From: Tubulanus polymorphus
Lineage: Eukaryota; Nemertea; Palaeonemertea; Tubulaniformes; Tubulanidae
DNA: 64,000 nt
Direction: 5' to 3'
NCBI RefSeq assembly: GCF_964204645.1
Contig: NC_134031.1
Location: 14,028,307-14,092,306, forward strand
A program made the position numbers and the translations under genes. This document shows, piece after piece, positions 11,050-20,800 of this stretch (its first letter is position 1; every line of letters begins with the position of its first letter). The notes beneath the pieces were generated by a model that made no database searches, was not told the origin of the DNA, and saw only the letters and a program-made list of their open reading frames with translations.

Positions 11050-11169
11050 ACTCAAGGCCCTCATAAAAATCGCAAAGGTATGCGGGGATGATGCGATTTT
11101 CATCGTGTCATCGTATCATCGCATGCGATCATACGATGACACGATGATCGCAAAGGTGTGCGCCCAGCT
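11050..11169. repeat. Right terminal repeat of the Harbinger element with hairpin
   Basis: Ends atcgcaaaggtgtgcgccca next to TAA 11170-11172. The segment atcgtgtcatcgtatcatcg / cgatcatacgatgacacgat (about 11100-11150) is nearly self-complementary around a GCATGC centre and could extrude as a cruciform. It mirrors the left end's repeats only in part. Confidence 0.75.
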
Positions 11170-11209
11170 TAAAACAAATATCAAGACATTACCTTGAAGC
11201 GTCTTCAAA

Positions 11210-11375
11210 ACTTTGGAACTCTCACGAACTATCTAGATGGTTATCTCTCGACCTCAATAGCTTCAAGACCCATCTCAAAACAACTTTGTTCCATGCAGCA
11301 TACCATTAACTCTCGGAAAGCGAATTGTATTTAACATTTTTTGGCAGAATAAAATTTGATTGAATTTGCAATTCG
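11210..11375 (+). pseudogene. 3' end of a CR1/L2-like LINE (relic)
   Basis: In one frame: KLWNSHELSRWL, then LDLNSFKTHLKTTLFHAAYH and a stop, the typical C-terminus of CR1/L2-type reverse transcriptase ORFs (LWNSLP...SFKxxLKTxLF). A tail aataaaatttgattgaattt follows. It lies just outside the Harbinger right end, in the same swollen intron. Confidence 0.7.
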
Positions 11376-12693
11376 GGCACATGGCTAATTAGCATATCAA
11401 GGTCATACACCCGATTTGGCAAAACCTTTTTTTCGCGAACCTTGCGCAATTGTCAAGGATGAATTTTCTGTAGAGCAAATAAAAATTCCTCCCAAACACC
11501 AAATCAACTAAAGATTTCATAGAAATCGATCTTGAAATACAATTTTAAATCTTAAAATAAAACCCGGAAGTAAAACAGTAGACGATACCGCGGATTCACG
11601 TGAACACCTGATTTCTGTAAACGAAATGTTGGTTGTGACAAAATTGTTCAGACGGTTTTAGGTGGTAATAAGTACGGAAACGTAACGACCATGGTCGACT
11701 TATTCGATGAAATCAGGCCTATGTGATATCCAAATTTTGACTTTTTTATTCTCCAGACCTCCCTGATATAGAAATAAAAAAGTTTGGTGGTACGAAAGTG
11801 CAATCACAGCGCCGACGGGGACAGAGCCGTGTCAGAGATCGGCGGAGTGAAAATTGAGGTGGACCAACACGAAGAAGTAGGCTATTGCGCTACTTGAATC
11901 ACGAAAACTCCTGGCGCGGCCCCGACGCTTTTCGTTGATTAAGTAATACAAATATCATGCAATGGGTTTTCACAATCTACCGCTGGTATTTACCGGATTT
12001 CAATATCACTCCAAAATTCAAAGAAACCTCGAAATATCGAACCGGAACACTTCCGGTAGATATCCGCGGCTGCCCAACCGGGAAACTTATTTGTTTCAAT
12101 AGATATTGATAGGATCCATCATCTTCACCCGTCAAGGGATTCGAACCCACTAAGCTAAAGCCATGCCAGAATCGGGTCGGGCCAATCACAGCGCTTGTAA
12201 CAAACCACATTAGGCTTCTGTGGAATTTCCCAGTAAATGGGCCAATCAGCGAAAACGTAGCGAACGCGGAAGTATTGTCGCGTGTTGATACATGACGTCA
12301 TGCGCAAAAGCGCCAGTAATGAAATCGCGATAATTCACGTGAACAGCTGCTGATATTTTCAGATAAACCAATCACAGGGAAGACAAAACTTCCTGATTGG
12401 CTGATGAAAATTGAAATTTTCCCGATTTAACTTTCGTGAAAAATGCAGAAAACATTTTTATGAGACCCTATTTCAAAATTCTGCTCGCTACGATTCCGAG
12501 AATGGATTACGCTTAAATACGTGATTTGTTCGAATATGCCCTCACTTGGCAAGCAAAAGAGCCTTTTGTGTGAAAACCATGTCATTTAAATTCGCTCCAT
12601 TTGTATAGTAATAGGCTCAGCCTACGGCTGGCCTAAAAATCGTTTAAATTCACCTAATATTGATATGAATGTTTGATTAATTTATTTTCAAAG
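11376..12693. other. Non-coding intron sequence of the YqaJ gene
   Basis: No gene recognised. On the minus strand near 12130-12160 the string GGGTTCGAATCCC resembles a tRNA or tRNA-SINE B box. A TAGCTTAGTGG A-box-like string abuts it too closely for a real tRNA. The segment ends in tttattttcaaag, the acceptor of the next YqaJ exon. Confidence 0.5.
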
Positions 12694-13294
12694 GTACACA
12701 GAGAGAGCTCGTCTTTATCGGTGCAATTCCAGATAACAAACTAACTTGCAAGTGTTGCAAATCGCCGGCACTGGTCGAATATAAATGTCCATATTCGATA
12801 TATCTTAAGGAGATCTATAAAGAGTATCAACGACTCGAATATCTCGAAATGCGAGAAGGCCTTATACACCTTAAGAAGTCGCACGGATATTACGCACAAG
12901 TAAAATGCCAATTTGCTTGCTCAAAGCTTGATAAGTGCTACTTCGTAGTGTGGACAGGATTTGTCAAACAACCCATTTTCGTGGAAGAGGTAGAACTTTT
13001 TTCTCACGTCATAACTCTTCGATTTTTATCGAATAAGACAATCTCTAATATGCCAAAAATTAATTTCATTCATTTTTATTTGTAGATTCTGTTTGATCCT
13101 GTGTACTGGGAAAGACAGGTGGAGCATCTCAAGTACTTCTACCAGGAACTAGTGATACTAGTAATTACTGGACGCGAGGGTATCCACTTTTGTCCCTTAT
13201 GCGATAATCCTTGTCTTGAAAGATGGGAGATAGTTTCGACCGATGACAATTCAATCCAATGCATAAACTGTGATCAGTGGTTCCATTGCATTTA
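12694..13294 (+). pseudogene. Exons 5-6: catalytic half of YqaJ nuclease and PHD-like end
   Basis: Exon 5 (12694-12989) reads RELVFIGAIPDNKLTCKCC, then SPALVEYKCPYS, then GYYAQVKCQFACS and CYFVVWTGF. This is the core of the YqaJ/lambda-exonuclease fold: G-x-x-PD supplies the first acidic residue, the E-x-K of VEYKCP the next pair, and yYxQVq is the following conserved helix. The donor GTAGAA at 12990 and acceptor TTTGTAG before 13086 are both phase 0. Exon 6 starts ILFDPVYWERQVEHL, fitting the family's post-catalytic helix, then gives FCPLCDNP ... CINCDQWFHCI and TAA. That is a PHD-like CxxC...CxxCxxWFHxxC cut short by a stop. Both exons are open, unlike exons 1-2. Confidence 0.75.
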
Positions 13295-13723
13295 ATCCCT
13301 TATTTTCTATATCCTCTCACAATAGAAGATTATCCTTACAAAATCTATATCAGCGGTCAACAGAAAAGGCAGGACTGAATGCTCTTGACCGAACCGCACT
13401 AACTCTTACAAACTTAGCATAATAGAGCCGACCGAGGGTAAATAAGACTAACTAAGACCTCCAGGCTATATACCATCACGCAACAGACCTAGGGCAAACT
13501 AAAATAGAACTAGATTCCAAATCTACTTCCGAACTGATTCTACACTCTTAACTTCTATGATCAAAACAACTCATCAATCACAAATAAATCTCGACTGTAT
13601 TTCTATTTCATTTTCCTCATATCTTTTTTTTTGCTTATTCTCTTTTTAACTCTCATTCTCAAGTTCTCTTATCTTCTATTACTCAACATTGAAAATCATC
13701 ATTCTCCGTTAAATTTCAATCTC
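13295..13723. other. Intergenic, no gene recognised
   Basis: Pyrimidine-rich sequence between the end of the YqaJ gene and the 5' truncation point of the next LINE. No coding or repeat signature was seen. Confidence 0.5.
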
Positions 13724-15298
13724 CGGTCGAAAAGATAGTGTATAATCGATTAACCGAATATTGTAACAAGTTTCATATCATTCAACCAAACCAGTTCGGC
13801 TTTCGAAAGAACCATTCAACTGCCATGGCCTTAACATTGATAACTGATGAAATTTCACAAAATTTAGAAGAAAACAAATCAACTATTGGGGTATTCTTAG
13901 ATTTATCAAAAGCCTTTGACACCGTTGATCACGAAATCTTATTAAGAAAATTATGTTTTTATGGAATAAGAGGCATCTCTAACAACTGGTTTGAAGACTA
14001 TTTGAAGAATAGAAAACAATTTGTTCAAATTCAAAATTATAAATCCTCGTTATGTACCGTTAAAACTGGAGTACCCCAAGGCTCAATTTTAGGTCCCTTG
14101 CTTTTTTTATTATATGTAAACGACTGTATTAAATTTTCTAATGTGTTAAAACTTATATTGTTTGCCGATGACACAAATGCCTTTTATAGTGACATTAATT
14201 TAGACAGATTAGTACGTACAGTAAACATTGAATTATCAAAATTGTATACCTGGTTTCAAACAAACAAGATGTCATTAAATGTAAAGAAGACGTCATTTAT
14301 GGTGTTCGGTAAACTATTGAAACATAACTTGAGAATATCAATTAACAATATAGAGATCAAACAAGTCAATGTCACAAATTTTCTTGGAGTTTTTATTGAC
14401 AGAAATCTAACCTGGGACGATCAAATAAAATCAGTTGAAAAAAAAGTTTCTCGAAGCATTGGTATAATAAATAGAGTAAGACATAAGCTGCCAGTGAGTT
14501 CTCTTCGTACCCTTTATTTGTCGCTTATTGATCCTTACCTCCAGTATTGTAACTTAGTTTGGGGACGAAATTTTGAAAATAAACTTCAGCCATTAATTGT
14601 ATTGCAAAAAAGAGCTATCAGGCTAATTTCTAATTCCTATTATTTGGCGCACACTGACCCTTTATTCAAAGCTTTTAATATCCTCAAGCTCAAAGATATT
14701 AATAAACTTCAGCTAGGTACTTTTATCTACAGATCTGTCCACTCCGAATTACCGAAATCATTCGAAAATTATTGGAACCAAAATTTTCAAATCCACAGTC
14801 ACAATACTCGGCGACGTCAAGATTTACAAACACTTTCTTTCAATAGTCTAAGAAGAAAATTTTCAGTAAAAGTATCCGGCCCTTTACTTTGGAATAACAT
14901 CAGTGAAAATCTAAAAAAACATGGAAAATTCTAAACTGTTCCTAAGAAATTATAGAAAGCAACTTTGTGCTTGATTTTATCATACAGTTATTCGAACTAA
15001 AATTATTGTTTTTGGAATATTTCAGAAAATAACTGGCTTATTAAATGATTATATCTTAATCAAGCTGTTATCATAGTTAACTTTGATTGCATTTTGTGTG
15101 TTAAGGGTTGACTGTGAGCATATTATTTTCTTTATTGCATTTCTCTTTTTTCTTTTCTCTTTTGAGGGACCTGTTTTATACAAACTATTCCTTAGTTTCT
15201 ACAGGCCCCTCCAGGTCTAATTTACTGTATTTTGTATTATGCTTTGTACACTATGCTGTAAATTATATTTGAAAAATAAAGTGTTCAAATCAAATCAA
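13724..15298 (+). mobile_element. 5'-truncated CR1/L2-like LINE with open RT segment
   Basis: An uninterrupted reading frame runs 13738-14934 (about 398 codons, entered through truncation at EKIVYNRL). It contains RT motifs in order: QPNQFGFRKNHST; FLDLSKAFDTVDHEILLRKL (catalytic Asp 1); GVPQGSILGPLLFLLYVND; and LFADDTNAF (FADD box). The thumb/C-terminal block LRTLYLSLIDPYLQYCNLVWG and the end VSGPLLWNNISENLKK are also present. The 3' tail at about 15275-15297 ends aaatcaaatcaa after an AATAAA, as in CR1/L2 elements. The endonuclease is missing. The openness of the frame suggests a recent insertion. Confidence 0.88.
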
Positions 15299-15740
15299 GT
15301 CTACTACCAAGTTGACCCACGACGTTTGACCAAAACATCAGATTCAAGCCTCCGGTTTGCTAGTCAGGCAAACTCACGGCTTTTGACCAAAACGCCAGGC
15401 TTTAGCCTCTCGGTTTGCTGGTCAGGCAAACTCAACGACGATACCCAGAACGTCAGGCTACAAATACATATTTCACAAGCCTACGTGGATCCACTACGAG
15501 AGTAAACTCACGACTTTTGACCAAAACGAAACAGGCTTGGCCTCCGGTTTGCTGGTCAGGCAAACTCAGCGACGATTCCCAGAACGTCAGGCTAAAAAAA
15601 CTTAGAAATTCGCCACATACATTACACACACGCACACTCGGCCAACGTGAAAGAGACACGTCCTGCGGCTTTGAGAACCAAAGCCACACTGAACAACTTC
15701 CGCAGACTCGCAGCGCCGCATGGTGAGAATAGGTCGTAGA
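15299..15740. repeat. Tandem/interspersed direct repeats upstream of a LINE ORF1
   Basis: The block cctccggtttgctggtcagg / caaactcacgacttttgacc / aaaacg...caggct recurs at about 15350, 15405 and 15540. A second block (cagcgacgattcccagaacg tcaggcta) follows at about 15430 and 15570. Units are 60-120 bp and imperfect. Such repeats at the 5' side of an ORF1 could be LINE 5' UTR promoter monomers. That is inference. Confidence 0.7.
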
Positions 15741-15818
15741 TTTTAACTTCAACACTGTTGGAACAGTTTAAAATCTTTAAAAAAGCACGAAGTTCCGCAT
15801 CGTGGTTCGGTTCTTTAA

Positions 15819-16601
15819 TTCAGGAGCGCAAAGGAAACACCGACCATAGTCAGAGTTGAAGGAATACCTGCGAACTGCCCACATGCAGTCGTTAACAAGG
15901 TATTTGAAACGTATGGAGAAATTATTACAGGTTCATATCACCCGACAATCGGGAAAACAAACTTTCGAAACGGGGAAAAACACGTTCTGGAGATTGTCCG
16001 CAAATCTCCGAAAGCAAGAAACATGACCTTGTCCAGCAAAGCTTATGGATTGTTGCTAATTAGAGCCTACTATACAGGACAGCCAGAACATTGTGCGATC
16101 TGCAATGATTTCAACCACACGTGGGTAACTTGTGCTATTTCGTGTACCCATCCAACGCACGAACCGCATAGATGCCGACAGTTAGAGTATAGGCATCGTA
16201 TTCAACAGCTACAATACAGCCAGCAGAACCCAACACCAGCAGAAGTGCCGACTGGTAACACACCACACCACCGACACCACCAGGAAGCTGCGGAAGATGC
16301 TGGTGAACCAATCAACCTGGCTACAGATTTGTCGTCCGTTCCTGAGGTTCACCCGACGGAGCAGATAATAACCAACAGCAGGAAAACGCCTCCGCCGACA
16401 ACATCCACCGGTACGGCTTCAAAGACGACGAAGAGACCTTCATCGCCGACAGAACCCCCGGCGACACCGACCAAGACGTCAAGAAAGACAGTTGAAGAAG
16501 AAACGAGTGTCGAGAAACCTGTGATCAAGGAAAAAGCTCCACCGAATGAAACGAAAAAGAGAGAAAACAACAGGGTGAATCCGAAACAAAAACCATACTA
16601 G
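15819..16601 (+). CDS. Zinc-knuckle ORF1 (gag-like) of a non-LTR retrotransposon
   Basis: The frame is open from 15819 (preceded in frame by TAA at 15816-15818, and by an acceptor-like tttaattcag) to TAG at 16599-16601. The first third, VRVEGIPANCPHAVVNKVFE and on to EIVRKSP, resembles the RRM-like region of LINE ORF1/gag-like proteins. A cysteine/histidine cluster follows (GQPEHCAICNDFNHTWVTCA, then CTHPTHEPHRC), like zinc knuckles. The tail is low-complexity, rich in Pro, Thr and Lys. The protein would bind element RNA. There is no ATG before 16023, so either the copy is 5' truncated or an upstream exon supplies the start. At 16640 an ATGGCGAATAACGAG could be the start of ORF2, but it is cut after about 12 codons by the family B repeat. 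Confidence 0.65.
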   Translation, partial: FRSAKETPTIVRVEGIPANCPHAVVNKVFETYGEIITGSYHPTIGKTNFRNGEKHVLEIVRKSPKARNMTLSSKAYGLLLIRAYYTGQPEHCAICNDFNHTWVTCAISCTHPTHEPHRCRQLEYRHRIQQLQYSQQNPTPAEVPTGNTPHHRHHQEAAEDAGEPINLATDLSSVPEVHPTEQIITNSRKTPPPTTSTGTASKTTKRPSSPTEPPATPTKTSRKTVEEETSVEKPVIKEKAPPNETKKRENNRVNPKQKPY

Positions 16602-16670
16602 GTAATGTATACCTTCCCCCAAACATTTGTTTAATTTAACATGGCGAATAACGAGAAAATTAGATTTTTT

Positions 16671-17250
16671 GACGCCTTATAAAACGTTACCATCATGAAA
16701 CCAAAACGTTACCATCATGAAACCTAAACAATGTTAACCATTCAGCGTCATTTTACAAACGACAACCGTAAATCGATGTGCAAAACGTCACAGGTCTATG
16801 CGTACACATACAAGCTATTTGGTAAAATATTATTGACAAAGATGTAGAATGGCTTCCTGTGATTATATAATGACCTCTATTTGAACGTCGAAATGTTATA
16901 TTGCATTGAATATCATTAGAAGACGTATTGTTATAGTAAAGGATGTATGATTATATCAGGAGCGGCAGGTATATATAGAAATGATAAGTAAATCGGATTA
17001 ATCGGTTGAATGGCGGATGTATACACGATTTGGAGTTCTGATATAAAAGTCAGACCCTGACATGGGGATTCTGGTGGAATGACGAAGCTATATACGATAT
17101 GTGTAGGGCCGGCGTGAATTTCATCGGCGGCTACAAGCGGTCTATATAAAAACGTGTAAACATATAATTTCAATATTCAAATATTTTAGAAAATATGTTC
17201 GATATTAGGGGTATGCAGGTTTCAAGAGATTAGCAATTTATAATTGCATA
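16671..17250. repeat. Family B repeat, copy 1, left part
   Basis: Starts gacgccttataaaacgttac and matches 55945-56530 and 62834-63385 almost continuously. It has a private 22-bp tandem duplication (aaaacgttaccatcatgaaa cc, twice). It stops at 17250 after ttgcata and resumes at 26101 with tgtcatatacggctccgcgt, so the 8850 bp in between is an insertion. Confidence 0.9.
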
Positions 17251-17835
17251 GCTAACGCAGTCTCAAATGTTTTGTGACTTTCTCAAAATGTATCAAAAAT
17301 TTAACTAATTTTTAGTTCATAAGTCCTCAAATATTCATAAATGAACAGTTAAAAATTGTTGAAACATGTCGACTCTGCCGTAAAATCAACCTATTAACAG
17401 TCCGGAATTTGGGATAATATCGGGCTTTAGAGAACATAATGCCCCCGAGGTCTTCACATTTACAGAAAAGATTACGTAAGTGATTCACGCGCAGCTCGCG
17501 ATAGGCGCACAATAGAAATCTGAGCCGCGCGTTCTTTGAGTGTCACCAATTAAGAGGACCGCTATTGTGAAAATTGACTGCGGGAGGAATATTCCTCCCA
17601 ATGTCAATCGATGGAAACTTGACCATGGGGTCCGATATTCAAAGAATTGACTTTGGGAGGAATATTCCTCCCAAGGTCAAACGAAGAGAATTTGACCTTC
17701 AGGTCTGATATTCAAAGTATCGACGTCGGGAGGATTGTTCCTCCCTATGTCAAACCATGGACGTATAATCTAGTTTATACGTCCATGGTCAAACGAAGGA
17801 AAATGGACCTGGTCTGATATTCGAAATATTGTCAT
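17251..17835. repeat. Left terminal inverted repeat with palindromic tandem units
   Basis: The palindrome GGGAGGAATATTCCTCCC starts at 17582 and recurs with small changes at 17655 and 17728, a 73-bp period, each time within a unit containing gtctgatattcaaag and gtcaaacgaag. Another degenerate palindrome lies at 17889. At 17750-17794 this arm alone has a 33-bp hairpin flanked by TCAAAC. Confidence 0.85.
17750..17794. repeat. 33-bp perfect hairpin insertion with 6-bp duplication
   Basis: catggacgtataa-tctagt-ttatacgtccatg plus g, flanked on both sides by TCAAAC. The matching place in the right arm (about 25595-25602) has a single gtcaaac with no insertion, so the change is private to the left arm. 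Confidence 0.8.
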
Positions 17836-20800
17836 TTGTCAACTGAAGGAAAACGAACCCGAGTCTTAGATTTAAAGTATATTGATTTAGGGAGGAATTT
17901 TTCCTCCCACCACTAAATGCTGTAACCTGAAATTTTAGAAAGATAGGTGTTTTGGGTGTAATTAGTTTTTTTAAAGCCATAAAGCCGGTAGATTTATGAA
18001 TTTCGAGTGATACGATACACAGTGTTCGAGGTAATGAGACGGTATGAGACATAGGCCTACATACAATTTTAGAAAACTAAATAGATTTTGTATTTTCTTT
18101 GTCTAACAGTAAATTGCTATAACCTTGTTGACAATCAACTGTAATCAGATTGTAATCAGGCCCTTCTCGATAAACATGTAGAGGGGAAATCGTAATTAAA
18201 ACACGTGCATAACATAGAAATTAAGTTCTGATTATACAGGGAATATATTAGGACGGCTTACAAATTTTCAATAGACTGCGATAAATCTAAATAGCTTAAT
18301 AGGGCACGAGTTTAGCTAATTTACGGGTTTAAAGGTTCATTTTCAGAGTCAATGGACGTAATTTGATAAATGCATTCTTTAAATGGAAATCCTATAGTAA
18401 TCGATACAAATCATTTATATTAAGTGTTTTGTGTTAATTAAGAATGGTCATTCAAGGATTAAAGATCGTTATGAAGCTGATACATTTCATTCGTGTGGAT
18501 TCTTCTCTCATCACTAGTGTTAATAGGAGATTCGCGTGTCACGCATGATAAAAAAAAATTATTCGAGTCGTATTTCTTTCATTTACGGTCGCAAATTAGC
18601 CATCGTCCTAGTGAGCATTATTCTCATTTATACGTAAAAGTGTATTCGGTATGAGGGTTTGTTTCTTTCTTCACTCCTTTATATACAATTCAGAAATAGG
18701 AGTTGATAAGGAGGTTTTTACTCCTAACCGAACTCAGTTCCCATTCAGTTCAGTTCAAGTTTATATGCATGGAGATCTATGAAATAAGGGAAAATACAAT
18801 CCAGCCTACTAGCCACTGAACGTTAGCTCCCAGAAAACGTCAGGAATTTGCAGAGAGAAAACATTATGTTACAAAAATACAAAAATATCGGATAAAATTC
18901 ATTCTAAACATGCGTTACTAAGCCCAGAACTCCAGATATCGGGATGTTATGTCTAAGGCAGATTTCTCCCTTTGTGACACAACCATTTAATTACTCATGT
19001 GACCATTATGTTTAAACACCTCTCACAATCAAGCTTAAGATTAAGTGGCCTGCGGTATGAATGATTTAGTATTGATTCATATAGGAAGCATTATAGTCTT
19101 TACATTGAAATTAGTTGATAGAATGCATCTTACTTTTTCTCGACTTAAAAATTATTATTTGATCAACATACCACGGATTCGGAAACTAGTTGATTAAAAG
19201 CACAAACGCATATAGTCGCTATCCTGGTAATTAAATCGACTTAAAAATCGATTGATTGTTATTGAAATGATGAAAGTTGAAAAAGAAAATCAACATTTTT
19301 ATGAGATATATGTTTCGTTGTTCGTGATATTCAGCATACACCAATGTCCAGTAAAATTTAACAATTCAAAGTTACTACAAAACTTGCAAATTCTAATGTT
19401 TATTTAGCGGCAATTTTCCCCCTGCCATTTTTCCAACGTTTATCCAAAGATTGAAATACTTCAATAATACTAAACTAATACTAAAAGTTATCGCACTGGT
19501 AAAATAATATTTCAAATTTCAAACAGTATTTCAAAGATATTTCAAATAAAAAGTTTCAATAATTTATCGCATCGCACAGCAAAATCCGTGAAATACATTT
19601 TTGATTTACGGGTGCCTCATAGGCCTGTCATCGCTTGTACAATGAATTCTCTTTAATTGAGCAATATTTACTTAGGACTTAATCACTGACTTTCTATAGA
19701 TAATGAGCTATACAAAGCCTAAACCGATAAAATTCAGTGGCTTGTTATTGTCAGCTTGCTTGTATACCAAGCTTCGCTAACATAAACGATGATGTTGCCC
19801 TTTTAACTGAAATCTTGACGTATCAAACCATAAATAAATAAAACTGCAAAAATTGCTTCAATCGTTTTTACGCATGAGGAATCGATCTTGATTTGAAAGG
19901 CACTTGTTGACGTGTGCGGAAAAATTGAAAATTTTCACAGAAATCCTTTAAAACGATTCCTGTTATTTTGGACTTAATTTTGCAATACAAACGAATACAT
20001 ACCAGCGGCAGCAAATCATAAGCTCTTTAATGGGTCTTCTTAAGGGATTTTTACCGGGGAATTTCGACCATTACCGTGTAGACGAGCCGGTAACAAAAAC
20101 CTTTGGAAACAACAAATTATTCGCTTGTATGAATTTACGCCACTTTTGATAGGATTGCCTAATCAAATATTTCAATCATGAAGATGGCGAGTTGACTGAG
20201 CCCGAGGCGCAAGTCGATAGTAGTTATATAAAAACAACAAACATAATGTATTTTCCTTAAAAGTGTTTCATCAATAGAGATTTAATACAACTTGTCAACA
20301 GTTCAATTTCTATAATGCGATGACCTATGTATGAAAATATGTTTTCTGTTTGTTTTACGCGTGATCCAGGGGGATAATACCTTCGCCCAAACGTTCTACA
20401 CACACATGATACAGTTGAATCCGAAATATATCCAGGCCTAGAGTTCATGCTGAAGGATGAAGACTAAGAATATCTTAGCAATATAATTTTTAGAAAGAGA
20501 TTTTTGTCCACTGAAGTTTAGAATAGCACGCCGGACTCTTTGTTAGGATCGACCACAGTTCTATAGTGAATTGATTACAAGTAGTTAATTAAGCAAAACA
20601 AAGTAAATTGTTCATTACAGTGCATTGCTAAGGGTTAATTGTAAAAAAACCCAGAATGTTGGAAAAATGGCCAAGGAAAAATGGCCAGGAAAGAATGGCC
20701 AAGGAAAAAATGGCCAAGGTAATTTGTCTAGGAAAAAATGGCCACGGAAAAAAAGGCCAAGCAAAATTTATGAGAACTACTGCCAATGTTAATAAAACAT

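Larger units (their letters stand above)
5622..11169. mobile_element. PIF/Harbinger DNA transposon, 5548 bp, apparently autonomous
   Basis: Terminal inverted repeats start GGCCCGGCGCACACCTTTGC on the left and, inverted, AGCTGGGCGCACACCTTTGC on the right. The element is flanked by TAA at 5619-5621 and 11170-11172, the three-base duplication expected of PIF/Harbinger. It encodes a MADF-type ORF1 (plus) and a DDE transposase (minus), both open across every proposed junction. Further in, direct copies of aaaatcgyaaaggtmtgcgg lie at about 5795-5815 and 11065-11086. The ends are rich in TCGCATCATCG-type repeats, and 11100-11150 can form a strong hairpin. About 2 kb (8650-10670) is non-coding and includes a half copy of another repeat. 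Confidence 0.9.
2787..13294 (+). pseudogene. SAP-SWIM-YqaJ-PHD gene, six exons, interrupted by transposons
   Basis: Proposed exons: 2787-3126, 3177-3507, about 4145-4411, 4530-4771, 12694-12989 and 13086-13294. In order they give a SAP DNA-binding motif, a SWIM-type zinc finger, a YqaJ-like exonuclease domain of the PD-(D/E)XK fold, and the start of a PHD-like finger. This architecture is common in repetitive invertebrate gene families of suspected mobile or viral-recombinase ancestry. Most junctions have GT and AG, and several agree in phase, but exon 1 has a frameshift near 2823, exon 2 one near 3254, and the phase between exons 3 and 4 is unresolved. The fourth intron contains the Harbinger element. 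I treat the gene as decayed; the family assignment rests on motifs only. Confidence 0.65.

Noticed and set aside
17327-17512. Identical 61-codon frames in the two TIRs (17327-17512 minus, 25839-26024 plus) as a conserved gene
   Set aside because: They are identical only because the TIRs are inverted copies; no motif is present and the frame is not otherwise supported.
20655-20765. CRISPR-like array
   Set aside because: Units are contiguous with no spacers, and the DNA is eukaryotic; it is a minisatellite.
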